Source of the DNA: Lacrimispora sinapis
GTDB taxonomy: Bacteria > Bacillota > Clostridia > Lachnospirales > Lachnospiraceae
Reading direction: 5' to 3'
Length of the DNA stretch: 64,000 nucleotides
NCBI RefSeq assembly: GCF_043633585.1
Contig: NZ_CP141832.1
Coordinates: 1,364,001 to 1,428,000, forward strand
Shown piece by piece: positions 34,615 through 43,520 of this stretch (positions are counted from its first letter, which is position 1; each line of letters opens with the position of its first letter). The notes under the pieces were generated by a model. That model saw nothing but the letters and a program-made list of their open reading frames with translations, was not told the DNA's origin and searched no databases. Position numbers and translations under genes: made by a program.

Positions 34615-36009
34615 GTGGTTTTCAGCAGTTTAGAATTTATATTCCGCTTTTTTCCGATATTTCTGGTGATTTATTATGCAATGCCTGACAAACATAGAAA
34701 TAAGATCCTTTTTATAGGAAGTCTTTGTTTCTATGCCCTGGGAGATTTTCGGTATCTTCCTTTGCTTCTCGCGTCCATTGGAATTAATTACTTGGCAGTC
34801 AGGCAGATGCTGCAGCACCGGGAGCGTGCAAGGGCATGGCTCACGGGAGCGTTGATTTTTAATATAGGGACGTTGTTTTTCTTTAAATACATTGATTTTC
34901 TCATAGAGAATGTGAATCTTTTCTTAAAACTGTTTCATTCCGGTATCAGCATTGCTTCTTTCCACCTGGAATTGCCGCTGGGAATCAGCTTTTATACGTT
35001 TCAGATCATTTCCTGCGTTGTGGATGTGTACCGGGGGGACATTGGAGAAGAACTTACCTTATCCGGCTTTGCCACCTATGTGGCCATGTTCCCCAAAATA
35101 ATATCCGGTCCCATTACTTCCTTTGGGGAACTGGCAAAAGAACTGTCTGTCAGAAAATACAGTTTGTTCAAGCTGGAAATGGGCTTGAGATTTTTTATTC
35201 TGGGACTTGGGATGAAGGTTCTGGTTGCTGACCGGCTGGGTCTTTTGTGGAACGATATACAGACCATCGGTTTTGAAAGCATTTCCACGCCCCTTGCCTG
35301 GCTGGGATCGGTGGGATACAGCATACAGCTTTATCTGGATTTTCAGGGCTATTCCCTTATGGCAATCGGAATCGGGAGAATGCTGGGCTTTTACCTGCCT
35401 TCCAACTTCAGTCACCCTTACATAGCGAAATCTGTAACAGAATTCTGGCGCAGATGGCACAAGACACTTGGAATGTGGTTTAGAAATTACGTCTATATCC
35501 CCCTGGGAGGAAACCGCCGCGGCAATGTAAGACTGGCAGGGAATCTTTTCGTGGTATGGCTCCTTACGGGATTATGGCACGGAGCCAGCTGGAATTACGT
35601 GTTATGGGGACTGGTGCTGTTTTTGCTTATTTTCCTTGAAAAGCTATTTTTTAAGCCGGTATTGGACAAATCAAGGATTTTATCCAGATGCTATATGCTT
35701 TTTGTGATACCCATTACGTGGATGATTTTTGCCATCAATCATCTAAAACAGCTGGGCATCTATCTTGGCAGAATGTTTGGCCTTTATCAGGGAGTGAATG
35801 TCAATCCCGGAGATTTTACGAAATACCTCCTACAGTATAAATGGCTGTTTCTGGCCGGGGGATTTCTTTGTCTTCCCTATGGGAAAAAGATATTCAGCAA
35901 ATATCAGAATCATCTGATCTGTACGGTGTTTCTTCTTGTGATATTCTGGTATTGTGTTTACCTGCTTTCCAATGGGGCGAATAATCCGTTTTTATATTTT
36001 AAATTTTAG
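34615..36009 (+). CDS. MBOAT-family O-acyltransferase (AlgI-like)
   Basis: Multi-pass membrane enzyme that moves acyl groups, usually acetyl, across the membrane to an extracytoplasmic polymer. Typical segments are MVFSSLEFIFRFFP at the start, FWRRWHKTLGMWFRNYVYIP and the catalytic-histidine motif LTGLWHGASWNYVLWG. I use GTG 34615 as start because it gives the conserved MVFSSLEF N-terminus and follows GGGAGG. The product is 464 aa. It is paired with an SGNH hydrolase 25 bp downstream, as in alginate-type acetylation systems. Confidence 0.92.
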   Translation: MVFSSLEFIFRFFPIFLVIYYAMPDKHRNKILFIGSLCFYALGDFRYLPLLLASIGINYLAVRQMLQHRERARAWLTGALIFNIGTLFFFKYIDFLIENVNLFLKLFHSGISIASFHLELPLGISFYTFQIISCVVDVYRGDIGEELTLSGFATYVAMFPKIISGPITSFGELAKELSVRKYSLFKLEMGLRFFILGLGMKVLVADRLGLLWNDIQTIGFESISTPLAWLGSVGYSIQLYLDFQGYSLMAIGIGRMLGFYLPSNFSHPYIAKSVTEFWRRWHKTLGMWFRNYVYIPLGGNRRGNVRLAGNLFVVWLLTGLWHGASWNYVLWGLVLFLLIFLEKLFFKPVLDKSRILSRCYMLFVIPITWMIFAINHLKQLGIYLGRMFGLYQGVNVNPGDFTKYLLQYKWLFLAGGFLCLPYGKKIFSKYQNHLICTVFLLVIFWYCVYLLSNGANNPFLYFKF

Positions 36010-36034
36010 TATTACATAGGACGAAAGGATAACG

Positions 36035-36970
36035 ATGAAAAATATGGGAGACTTTAAAAGATGCCGTCTGCTGGTTCTGTTATCTGCCAGCACCGTGGCC
36101 TTGTCATTGGTTGGATATCTTGGCAAAAATAATGTTTACGCCGAAAATTCTGTGGATCTGATAAAATCTCCCCAGCTGGCAGCGGTTTTTGAAGGAATGG
36201 AACAGGGAAAGTACCCCTGGGATATCCTGGCGTTTGGTTCCAAACAGGCAGATGCCAATGTCCCGGAATCCTCCGCATCTGCAGGGGAGGAGACAACCGC
36301 CGGCACAGAATCCACAGCCAGTACGGAATCGGCAGCCAGTACAGAAGCAGCGGTCCCTGAAGGTTCTCCACTCTTTACAACCGTGGATCAAAGCTATTTT
36401 GATGATGCTTTATTCATCGGAGATTCCAGAACGGTTGGTTTATCCCAGTATTCCGGCTGGAAGAATCCGGTTTACTATGCAGATGTGGGCCTTACAATCT
36501 ATGATGTTTTTGACAAAAAGATCGCAGAAGTGAACGGGGAAAAACTTACAATAGATAAAGCGTTGGAAAAACAGAAATTTGGTAAGATTTATATTATGCT
36601 GGGGATCAACGAATTGGGAAGAGGAACGACCGGGAAATTTGCAGAAAGGTACCGTCAGGTAATTGGAAGAATCAGGGAGCTTCAGCCGGATGCGTTGATA
36701 TTTATCGAAGGGATCATGAAAGTCTCCAAAAAGAAATCGGATACGGACCCAATCTTCAACAATCAAAACATAAATGAAAGAAATGCTGCCATAGAAACGC
36801 TGGCGGACAATACCAGCGTCTTTTATATTGATGTGAATCAGGCCATTGCTGATGAGACAGGTGGGATACCGGCGGAGGATACGTTTGACAATGTTCATTT
36901 AAAAGCGGCGTATTACCATCTCTGGACCGATTTTCTGCTGACCCATGGAATTATAAAAACTTCTTCATGA
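36035..36970 (+). CDS. Exported SGNH/GDSL-like hydrolase
   Basis: Predicted extracytoplasmic esterase or acyltransferase partner of the MBOAT protein. One N-terminal membrane helix (about residues 13-31) is followed by a low-complexity Ser/Thr/Ala/Glu linker (about 85-110). The SGNH domain has block I GDSRTVG, block III GINELG and the C-terminal DNVHLK with the catalytic Asp-His pair. The 311-aa protein starts at ATG 36035 after GAAAGGATAACG. Because the partner MBOAT delivers acyl groups outside the membrane, this domain probably completes transfer to a cell-surface glycan. The acceptor is unknown. Confidence 0.85.
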   Translation: MKNMGDFKRCRLLVLLSASTVALSLVGYLGKNNVYAENSVDLIKSPQLAAVFEGMEQGKYPWDILAFGSKQADANVPESSASAGEETTAGTESTASTESAASTEAAVPEGSPLFTTVDQSYFDDALFIGDSRTVGLSQYSGWKNPVYYADVGLTIYDVFDKKIAEVNGEKLTIDKALEKQKFGKIYIMLGINELGRGTTGKFAERYRQVIGRIRELQPDALIFIEGIMKVSKKKSDTDPIFNNQNINERNAAIETLADNTSVFYIDVNQAIADETGGIPAEDTFDNVHLKAAYYHLWTDFLLTHGIIKTSS

Positions 36971-37078
36971 CATAAAATGGAACATATTTTATTCAAGGTA
37001 TTTCCAAAAGTCAATATTTCGACTATAATTTTGTTAATAGTCAGAAAAATTTCTTTTTAAGAACGAGAGGCATAATGG

Positions 37079-38095
37079 ATGGACAGGTTTGATGATTTAA
37101 TGAATAATACTATAGTTAAAAAGTTAGTCAGTATTCTATTGCTGGTTTTATTTATGTATTTCTTTCGGGGGATGCTCAATCAGCTTTTGCTTATTTTTAT
37201 CGTAACATTTATCTTTGGACAGCTGCAGAAGTTCATTTATGATAAAGTGAATGCCCATATTAAAGTCAGCCGGAAGCTGGTTACGATTTTGATGTATATG
37301 GTGATTCTTTTGTTTTTTACGGTTTTAGGAATCGTGTATATCCCAATGGTGACCCAGCAGCTTCTTGATATCATCGGTCTGCTCTCAACCTTTGATTTGA
37401 ATCAGGTTCAGTCAAAAGTGAATATCGGTCTTATCAATGCCATACCAAAGGAGGAGATTGATTCCTATATCCGGATGGCAGAGAGCCATCTTCTTGGTTT
37501 TGTTGCAACGGCGGGAACATTCAGCATCAATTTGCTGCTGTCTTTTTTAATCAGCTTTCTCTTTTTACTGGAAAAGGAGGAGATTATTGCTTTTTTTAAG
37601 CATATGGAACAGAGTAAAGTCTCTTTCTTCTATGAGTATTTCACCTTCTATGGAAAGAAGTTTTTAAACTCATTTGGGAAAGTGATTGAATTGCAGATTT
37701 TAATTGCATTCATTAACTCCTTTCTATCCGTAGTGGCCCTTACGGTAATGGGATTTCCCCAGACCCTGGGTCTTGGGGCCATGATTTTCATTCTCGGATT
37801 GATTCCGGTTGCCGGGGTGATCATTTCCCTGATCCCTCTTGCCATCATTGCATTTAATATCGGCGGTGCCATTAAGATCATTGAAGTGATTGTGATGATT
37901 GTGGTACTTCATTCCCTGGAAACTTATGTGCTGAATCCCAAGCTGATGTCCGCGAAAACAAAGATTCCCGTGTTCCTTGTGTTTCTCATTCTACTTGTGA
38001 GTGAACATTATATCGGGGTATGGGGCTTGCTTTTCGGCATTCCGCTGTTTATGTTTTTCCTGGACATCCTGGATATTAAGGTGAGGGAAAATTAA
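37079..38095 (+). CDS. AI-2E family transporter (YdbI/PerM-like)
   Basis: About eight-helix membrane protein of the AI-2 exporter superfamily. Recognisable features are the long central loop and the C-terminal segment LGLGAMIFILGLIPVAGVIIS followed by ETYVLNPKLMSAKTKIPVFLV (in parts), which carries the conserved NPKLM-like motif. Length 338 aa is usual. Members export AI-2 or act as Na+/H+ exchangers in some species. A weak promoter TTCCAA, 16 bp, TATAAT (37002-37029) precedes it. Confidence 0.88.
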   Translation: MDRFDDLMNNTIVKKLVSILLLVLFMYFFRGMLNQLLLIFIVTFIFGQLQKFIYDKVNAHIKVSRKLVTILMYMVILLFFTVLGIVYIPMVTQQLLDIIGLLSTFDLNQVQSKVNIGLINAIPKEEIDSYIRMAESHLLGFVATAGTFSINLLLSFLISFLFLLEKEEIIAFFKHMEQSKVSFFYEYFTFYGKKFLNSFGKVIELQILIAFINSFLSVVALTVMGFPQTLGLGAMIFILGLIPVAGVIISLIPLAIIAFNIGGAIKIIEVIVMIVVLHSLETYVLNPKLMSAKTKIPVFLVFLILLVSEHYIGVWGLLFGIPLFMFFLDILDIKVREN

Positions 38096-38173
38096 TTAGA
38101 AAAAAAGGGTGGAGGTCTGGATTTCGTCTGGTGATATAGAAATTTAGGTGCAGTGTGGGATCAGACCAAGGCA

Positions 38174-38734
38174 TCAATAAGCATATACGTATCCGCTCAC
38201 CTCATTTGCAGGTATGAGCTTTGTCACCTCTATTTCTGGATTTTCATAGGATTGGCGGTTAAATTCCTGTTCTGAGGAAAAAAGAATTCCTTCCACGGTC
38301 ACCCATGAACCGGCCTTAAGCTGAGCGGTCCTATCATATTTGCAGATCAGTCCCAGTGGAGTAACATCGGCTGCGCAGCAGGTCATAAGCATACGGGAAG
38401 CCATGAATTCCTCCTCGTGACATAGGGCAGGGCCGGTGGAGACAAATCCGGTCAATCGTATTTTGTAACCCACATATTTTTGTGGGTTATTGCTTATTTC
38501 AAAGACCCAGAAGCCAAAATCATCATTGGAAACCGTGATGGTTTTTAAAGTCTCATTCAATCCTGGCAGCACGTCGCCGAATTCATTTTGGGTAAGTGAG
38601 GCTTCTTCACCGGCAGCAGTGGCAGAATCTTTAGAAAACATCAACAGATAACAAGCGATACCGATAAAGTATAAGCATAAAATTAAACGATTCAATATCC
38701 TGAATTTGAATGATCTTGACTTTACCCCTGCCAT
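38174..38734 (-). CDS. TIGR03943/YcgQ-like membrane-anchored protein
   Basis: Last gene of the metal-uptake operon. One N-terminal membrane helix (about residues 13-32) is followed by an exported domain. It carries the family-like stretch YVGYKIRLTGFV and MASRMLMTCCAADVTPLGL, with the Cys-Cys pair. Full-length YcgQ proteins have extra membrane helices and normally a YcgR permease partner; neither is present here. Function is unknown. The conserved Cys pair and the operon context suggest metal handling at the outer face. ATG follows TAGGAGGAAATTAT. Confidence 0.65.
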   Translation of the reverse strand: MAGVKSRSFKFRILNRLILCLYFIGIACYLLMFSKDSATAAGEEASLTQNEFGDVLPGLNETLKTITVSNDDFGFWVFEISNNPQKYVGYKIRLTGFVSTGPALCHEEEFMASRMLMTCCAADVTPLGLICKYDRTAQLKAGSWVTVEGILFSSEQEFNRQSYENPEIEVTKLIPANEVSGYVYAY

Positions 38735-38783
38735 ATAATTTCCTCCTAAAAAAAGAGACAGCTAACACTCCTATTTTATGATT

Positions 38784-39908
38784 CTATTCGGAAAATATAG
38801 CTTTATATTCTAAATCGCTTACCTCTCTCCCTTTTGCAGTCAGTTTGATCGTATCTTTTTCAATCACCACATTTCCATCCTTTAATAAAGCATTGACAAT
38901 TTTATCGGTAAACGCTTTTTCCCAGTGGAAATGTGCGGAAAGCGTATGAAGACCAGCTTCCTGGGTTTCTTCCTCGCTTCCTTCGTGCTGGTATAAATGA
39001 AATAAGAGCGTTTTCCTGCTGAAATCCAGTTTTTGCCTCTGATGCCTTCTGATGGAACTTATAAAGCCTCTTTTAGGAGCTGTGATAAATACAACAAAGA
39101 ATACCAATCCGGTCATGACTGCCATACTGCCGGAGATGGAAACATCGAACCAGGACGCCAGATAAAAGCCTGCGATACCGTTGAAGGCTCCGATTCCCGC
39201 ACTGAGGATCAGCATGTGCTTCAGGTCATCGGTCAGCAGATAAGCGGTAGCCGGAGGCCCGATCATAAACGCCACGACCAGTACAGAACCAACCGCTTCA
39301 AATGCGCCTACGGTTGTCATGGAAACCAGCATCATCAGCCCATAGTGAATCAGGGAAGGAGAGATTCCAAGAACAGCCGACAGCACAGGGTCAAAGGTGA
39401 CCACCTTTAATTCTTTAAAAAATACAATAATAAAAATGAGATTAATAATTAACAGTGCCAGGGTACTGTAGATTGCTTTGGCACCAATATCATAGCCAAA
39501 CAGGACCAGCCGGTTAAACGGCGCAAAGGCAAGCTCCCCTAGAAGAACGGAATCTGTATCCAAATGGACGGAACCTGCGTATTTGGTAATCAGGATAATA
39601 GCGATGGAGAATAGCAGCGGAAATACAATTCCAATGGAAGCATCCTCAGAAAGCAGTTTGGTCCGGTTCAGCGTTTCCGTCAGCCAAACCGTTGCAAGGC
39701 CTATCAAAGCAGCTCCTGCAATCAGGAGAGGGGAAGATAAGTCATGGGTCACGAAAAAGGCAAGGACAATTCCAAGAAGAATGGTATGAGTAATGGAGTC
39801 AGACATCATTGACATCTTCCTCAGAACCAGAAACACCCCCGGCAGCGAGCAGGCAACCGCAACAATAACGGCAATCAGCTGAATTTCAAATTGTGGTGAC
39901 ATCCTCAT
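38784..39908 (-). CDS. Mn/Zn/Fe-type ABC permease with C-terminal winged-helix domain (TroD/MntD-like)
   Basis: Second permease of the importer. The first about 285 residues are the ABC-3 permease fold (SDSITHTILLGIVLAFF; DPVLSAVLGISPSLIHYGLM). A cytoplasmic tail of about 85 residues follows and reads like a winged helix of the DtxR type: LLFHLYQHEG, HFHWEKAFTDKIVNALLKDG and IKLTAKGREV. TroD-type permeases with such tails are known. The start overlaps the upstream permease gene by 23 bases. Total 374 aa. Confidence 0.88.
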   Translation of the reverse strand: MRMSPQFEIQLIAVIVAVACSLPGVFLVLRKMSMMSDSITHTILLGIVLAFFVTHDLSSPLLIAGAALIGLATVWLTETLNRTKLLSEDASIGIVFPLLFSIAIILITKYAGSVHLDTDSVLLGELAFAPFNRLVLFGYDIGAKAIYSTLALLIINLIFIIVFFKELKVVTFDPVLSAVLGISPSLIHYGLMMLVSMTTVGAFEAVGSVLVVAFMIGPPATAYLLTDDLKHMLILSAGIGAFNGIAGFYLASWFDVSISGSMAVMTGLVFFVVFITAPKRGFISSIRRHQRQKLDFSRKTLLFHLYQHEGSEEETQEAGLHTLSAHFHWEKAFTDKIVNALLKDGNVVIEKDTIKLTAKGREVSDLEYKAIFSE

Positions 39909-40809
39909 TCCCTCCTTTGTTTTTTATTAATTGTTTTAAGTTTTTTCGATTAAGTATTTTTTGTATAATTCCTCTTCCCGGTGCAAACAAAATGCTGAAT
40001 ATAACAATGGAGCTGATAAAGACTACAATTGCAGGACCCGTAGGAAGTTTAGCTGTCAGGGAGCTGGCAATGGTCCCAAGGATACCGGATACCGCCCCAA
40101 AGACAGCGGACAGCATCACCATGATCCACAGGCGGTCGGTCCATTGTCTGGCAGCAACCGCCGGTGCGATCAGCATGGCACTCATTAAGATTACTCCCAC
40201 CGTCTGTAAGCCGATAATAATGGCCATAACGATCATAAAGGAAAGTAAAAGATTGATTCTGTTAGCCGGAAATCCAAGGCTTCTGGCATATTCCATATCA
40301 AAGATAAAAAGCTTGAATTCCTTCCAGAATAAAAGTACCAGGAAGAGCAGGATCACTCCGCACAGCATCATAAAGATAACATCTCTTTTAAGGAGGGTTG
40401 ATGCCTGCCCAAAGATAAAGCGTTTTAATCCGGCCTGATTGGAATTGGGTATTTTTTGGACAAAGGTCAGCAGTACCAGACCAAATCCGAAAAATACAGA
40501 CATGACAAGGGCGAGAGCGCTGTCAAATTTAATACGGGTATGTTTTACAATGCTGATGATGAATAAAGTGGCAATTAAGCCTGAGATCAGTGCTCCAAGC
40601 AACAGGACTTCTGTATTCTTGGAGCCGGTCAGAACGAATGCCAGTATGACACCGGGTAAGGCGGCATGGGAGACACCGTCCCCCAGAAGGCTTTGCTTGC
40701 GAAGCACAGCAAAGCTTCCTAAAACGCCGCTTAATAATCCAAGAATGGCAGAGCCCAGTGCCACGGTCTGGAACGTGTAGTCTTTAAAAAGGGAAAATAC
40801 CTGTTCCAT
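39886..40809 (-). CDS. Mn/Zn/Fe-type ABC permease (TroC/MntC-like)
   Basis: First ABC-3 family permease, 307 aa with about eight or nine helices. Conserved family segments are LRKQSLLGDGVSHAALPGV near residue 36 and the LMSAMLIAPAVAARQWTDRL segment near 210. It lies 12 bp downstream of the ATPase gene on the minus strand. Confidence 0.92.
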   Translation of the reverse strand: MEQVFSLFKDYTFQTVALGSAILGLLSGVLGSFAVLRKQSLLGDGVSHAALPGVILAFVLTGSKNTEVLLLGALISGLIATLFIISIVKHTRIKFDSALALVMSVFFGFGLVLLTFVQKIPNSNQAGLKRFIFGQASTLLKRDVIFMMLCGVILLFLVLLFWKEFKLFIFDMEYARSLGFPANRINLLLSFMIVMAIIIGLQTVGVILMSAMLIAPAVAARQWTDRLWIMVMLSAVFGAVSGILGTIASSLTAKLPTGPAIVVFISSIVIFSILFAPGRGIIQKILNRKNLKQLIKNKGGNEDVTTI

Positions 40810-40821
40810 AGTGTCACCTCC

Positions 40822-41580
40822 TTACATGGCCCCCTGCAATAAATTTACGGAGCTGCGGTATGCCTTTTTTAAATTGCTCTCATGAAATACCTCTTCTACA
40901 GGGCCGCTTGCGATTACTTTGATGTTAATGAGTGTGACCCAGTCAAAGTATTCCTCAACTGTCTGTAAGTCATGGTGTACCACAACCACCGTTTTACCGG
41001 ACTCTCTTAACTCTTTTAAGAGCTGAACAATTGCTTTTTCTGTCTGTATGTCTACACCCTTAAAGGGTTCATCCATGAAGTAAATATCTGCCGTCTGCAT
41101 CAAAGCTCTGGCTAAAAATACCCTCTGCTGCTGACCGCCGGAAAGCTGGCTGATCTGGCGGTCTGCAAACGGCTCCATGCTCACCTTTTTTAAGCATTCC
41201 ATTGCCATTTCCCTGTCTTTTTTACCGGGCCGCCGGATAAAACCAAGCCTTCCGTAACAGCCCATAAGAACGATGTCCTTTACCGTTGCCGGGAAATCCC
41301 AGTCAACGCTTCCGCTTTGGGGAACGTAGGCTACCTGATTTTTTAATTTACGAAGATTGTTTTCTTTCTCCTGGAAGAAATGGACCGTACCGGTTACCGG
41401 GACCAAAAGTCCCAGCATGGCTTTTAAGAGAGTGGTTTTCCCAGCCCCATTGGGACCGACCACAGCCATCAGCTTGCCCTGTGGAATATCAAGGTCAATA
41501 TCCCATAAGACCGGTTTGGAATCATATGCAACGGTTAAATCTTCTATATGGACTGCATAATCCGATGGATTCACTTTCAT
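40822..41580 (-). CDS. Mn/Zn/Fe-type ABC transporter ATPase (TroB/MntB-like)
   Basis: ATP-binding subunit that drives the TroC/TroD pair. Walker A GPNGAGKTT, signature LSGGQQQR, Walker B IYFMDEP and the H-loop VVVHHD are all intact. I use ATG 41580 (MKVNPSDYAV), seven bases after AAGGAGG, rather than an upstream codon at 41601 that would include the ribosome site. Length 252 aa. Confidence 0.93.
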   Translation of the reverse strand: MKVNPSDYAVHIEDLTVAYDSKPVLWDIDLDIPQGKLMAVVGPNGAGKTTLLKAMLGLLVPVTGTVHFFQEKENNLRKLKNQVAYVPQSGSVDWDFPATVKDIVLMGCYGRLGFIRRPGKKDREMAMECLKKVSMEPFADRQISQLSGGQQQRVFLARALMQTADIYFMDEPFKGVDIQTEKAIVQLLKELRESGKTVVVVHHDLQTVEEYFDWVTLINIKVIASGPVEEVFHESNLKKAYRSSVNLLQGAM

Positions 41581-41605
41581 AGGGGGTCCTCCTTTTCCCA
41601 ATCTG

Positions 41606-42538
41606 TCATTTTAATGCTTCTACAATGGTGTCAACGTTGGCTTTTACAGTCAGAAGATAGGTTTCCGCTCCGGAATCCACGCCCCCAAGAGAGTCGGAGT
41701 AAAGTTCTCCGCCGATGGTTACATCAAATCCTTTCGATTTTACGGCAGCCTGAAGGGCCTCTATGGTTTTCGGGGGCACCGAGGATTCTACAAAGATGGC
41801 TTTAATTTTCCGTTGGGTGATAAAATCAGCCAGGCTGCTCACGTCAGCAGTACCGGCTTCCGCATCGGTACTGATTCCCTGCAATCCTCTCACCTCAAGG
41901 CCGTAAGCCTTGCCAAAGTATTGAAATGCATCGTGTGCTGTAATCAGAACCCGCTGTTCTTCCGGGATTTCCTTTACCCGTTCTTTAATATATGTATCCA
42001 GTGACTCCAGTTCTGACATATAGGCTTCTAAGTTTTTCTTGTAATATGGGGAATGATCAGGATCTGCTTCGGATAACTGGTCTGCCACAGTTTTAGCGGC
42101 AGATTTCCAAAGGGAAACATCAAACCAGATATGAGGGTCGTGAACAGAGCTGTCATCCGCCCAGGATAGCAATTGATCTTTTGGAAGACCGTCTTCAATG
42201 CAGATGACCTTGCTTCCCCGGTCAGTCAGTGACTCAAAGATCTCACCCATTTTCCCTTCCAGATGCAGACCGTTATAGACGACCACATCGGCATTCTGCA
42301 TCAAAGTAACGTCTCCGGCACTTGCCTGATATAAATGGGGATCAATACCCGGTCCCATAAGTCCGTCTACATTCACATGTTCCCCGCCAATGACTTTTGT
42401 CAGGTCGGCAAGCATGGTGGTGGTAGCTACGATATTTAACGTATCACTTTCGTTTTTCTGGTCAGCTTTTTGACATGCGGTCAAAAATAAGGATGCGATA
42501 AGGCTGATGCTTAACATCATGATTAATTTTTTTATCAT
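41606..42538 (-). CDS. Metal-binding lipoprotein of a Mn/Zn ABC importer (TroA/ZnuA cluster A-I)
   Basis: Extracytoplasmic receptor. Signal peptide with lipobox LTAC gives lipidation at C22. The four expected metal ligands are H68 (DPHLY), H136 (DPHIWFD), H202 (ITAHDAFQYF) and D282 (LYSDSLGG). The third ligand is His as in TroA/ZnuA, not Glu as in PsaA, so Zn2+ or mixed Zn2+/Mn2+ binding is plausible. There is no long His-rich loop. The 310-aa gene lies between the regulator and the ATPase genes in one minus-strand operon. Confidence 0.92.
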   Translation of the reverse strand: MIKKLIMMLSISLIASLFLTACQKADQKNESDTLNIVATTTMLADLTKVIGGEHVNVDGLMGPGIDPHLYQASAGDVTLMQNADVVVYNGLHLEGKMGEIFESLTDRGSKVICIEDGLPKDQLLSWADDSSVHDPHIWFDVSLWKSAAKTVADQLSEADPDHSPYYKKNLEAYMSELESLDTYIKERVKEIPEEQRVLITAHDAFQYFGKAYGLEVRGLQGISTDAEAGTADVSSLADFITQRKIKAIFVESSVPPKTIEALQAAVKSKGFDVTIGGELYSDSLGGVDSGAETYLLTVKANVDTIVEALK

Positions 42539-42571
42539 GTTAATCCTCCATCATTTCAATCGTTATAAATT

Positions 42572-43222
42572 TCATTCATTTGTAGATACATAAATCTGGC
42601 AGGCAGCTTTATGGCTGATCTGTATTGTTTTGTCTCCAAGTACCAGGGTAAAAGGTCCCTCGTAGTCATCAACGGCAAGGACGGTGATCTGGCTTCCGAT
42701 TTCAATTCCCTGAGTCTGTAAGTAATCAAGAAGTTCTTTTTCTTCCTGTACCTTTTTTATAATGGCTGTTGTTCCGGCAGCCAGGGTGGAGAGAAGAACT
42801 AATTCTCCTTCTTTTATCTGTCCGTTCTGATCGGGAATCGCATTGCCGTGAGGGCAGTATGCAGGATAATTCAAAAAGCGTTCCAGCCGGCCCGTCAGCC
42901 GGACAGGAGATACGTGCTCCAATAATTCCGCATCTTCATGTGCTTCACTCCAGGAATAACCCAGGTGCCGTATAAGAAACACTTCCCACAGGCGGTGGCC
43001 CCGCAAAAGGGAGATTGCGATCCCGATTCCTTCTTTTGTCAACTTTGCTCCTTTATAAGGCTCCGTAATCAGCAATGATTCCTGACTTAACTTTGTCAGC
43101 ATTTCAGATACTGAAGCCGGCGCTATTTTTAATTTCTGCGATAGCTCCTTGTTGCTTACCAGGTGTTCGGAGCCTCCCAGCTTATATAGTTCTTTTAAAT
43201 AATCTTCTTTGTTTGGTGTCAT
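42572..43222 (-). CDS. DtxR/MntR-family metal-dependent repressor with FeoA-like domain
   Basis: First gene of the metal-uptake operon. The N-terminal winged HTH (NKELSQKLKIAPASVSEMLTKL, in part) is followed by the dimerisation and metal domain (RGHRLWEVFLIRHLGYSWSEAHEDAELLEH in part) with the usual His/Glu/Cys-type ligands. A C-terminal SH3-like FeoA domain runs from about residue 145. Length 216 aa matches SloR/ScaR/MtsR-type Mn2+ or Fe2+ sensors. A 16-bp palindrome just upstream indicates autoregulation of the entire operon. Confidence 0.92.
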   Translation of the reverse strand: MTPNKEDYLKELYKLGGSEHLVSNKELSQKLKIAPASVSEMLTKLSQESLLITEPYKGAKLTKEGIGIAISLLRGHRLWEVFLIRHLGYSWSEAHEDAELLEHVSPVRLTGRLERFLNYPAYCPHGNAIPDQNGQIKEGELVLLSTLAAGTTAIIKKVQEEKELLDYLQTQGIEIGSQITVLAVDDYEGPFTLVLGDKTIQISHKAACQIYVSTNE

Positions 43223-43237
43223 AGGACTGCCTCCTGT

Positions 43238-43290
43238 TTTAGGTATACCTAAATTAATTATATTATATACCTAAAATCAGAAAAGTGCAA
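43238..43290 (-). promoter_or_regulatory. Promoter and DtxR/MntR-type operator of the metal-uptake operon
   Basis: On the minus strand, TTGCAC (43285-43290) and TATAAT (43262-43267) are 17 bp apart. A perfect palindrome TTTAGGTATACCTAAA lies at 43238-43253, at about the transcript start. A further half site, TTTTAGGTA, occupies the spacer. Two sites over one promoter fit metal-dependent repression by the first gene product. Confidence 0.75.
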
Positions 43291-43454
43291 GATGCATCCC
43301 GGTAAAGAAACGAGTATCTTTATCATTAGAGAGAATTAGCGGAGGCTAAAAAAGTTTCCTGAGACTAATATATTTTAAAACGGAAAAAGTGTTACAATAT
43401 AAGATGGGATGTATCAATAAGTTTGAAATTTTTTAAAAATAGGTATGACATTAA

Positions 43455-43482
43455 TTGATCCGTTCTGCTATACTTGTATAAT
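43455..43482 (+). promoter_or_regulatory. Promoter of the VOC-family gene
   Basis: TTGATC (43455-43460), 16 bp, TATAAT (43477-43482), about 38 bp before the chosen start codon. Confidence 0.55.
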
Positions 43483-43520
43483 CAATGCAATTAAAAAAGT
43501 GTAATAAAAGGAGAAAAAAT

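Noticed and set aside
39893..40438. 181-codon frame opposite the metal permease gene
   Set aside because: Complement of helix-coding sequence of the permease; no family and no ribosome site.
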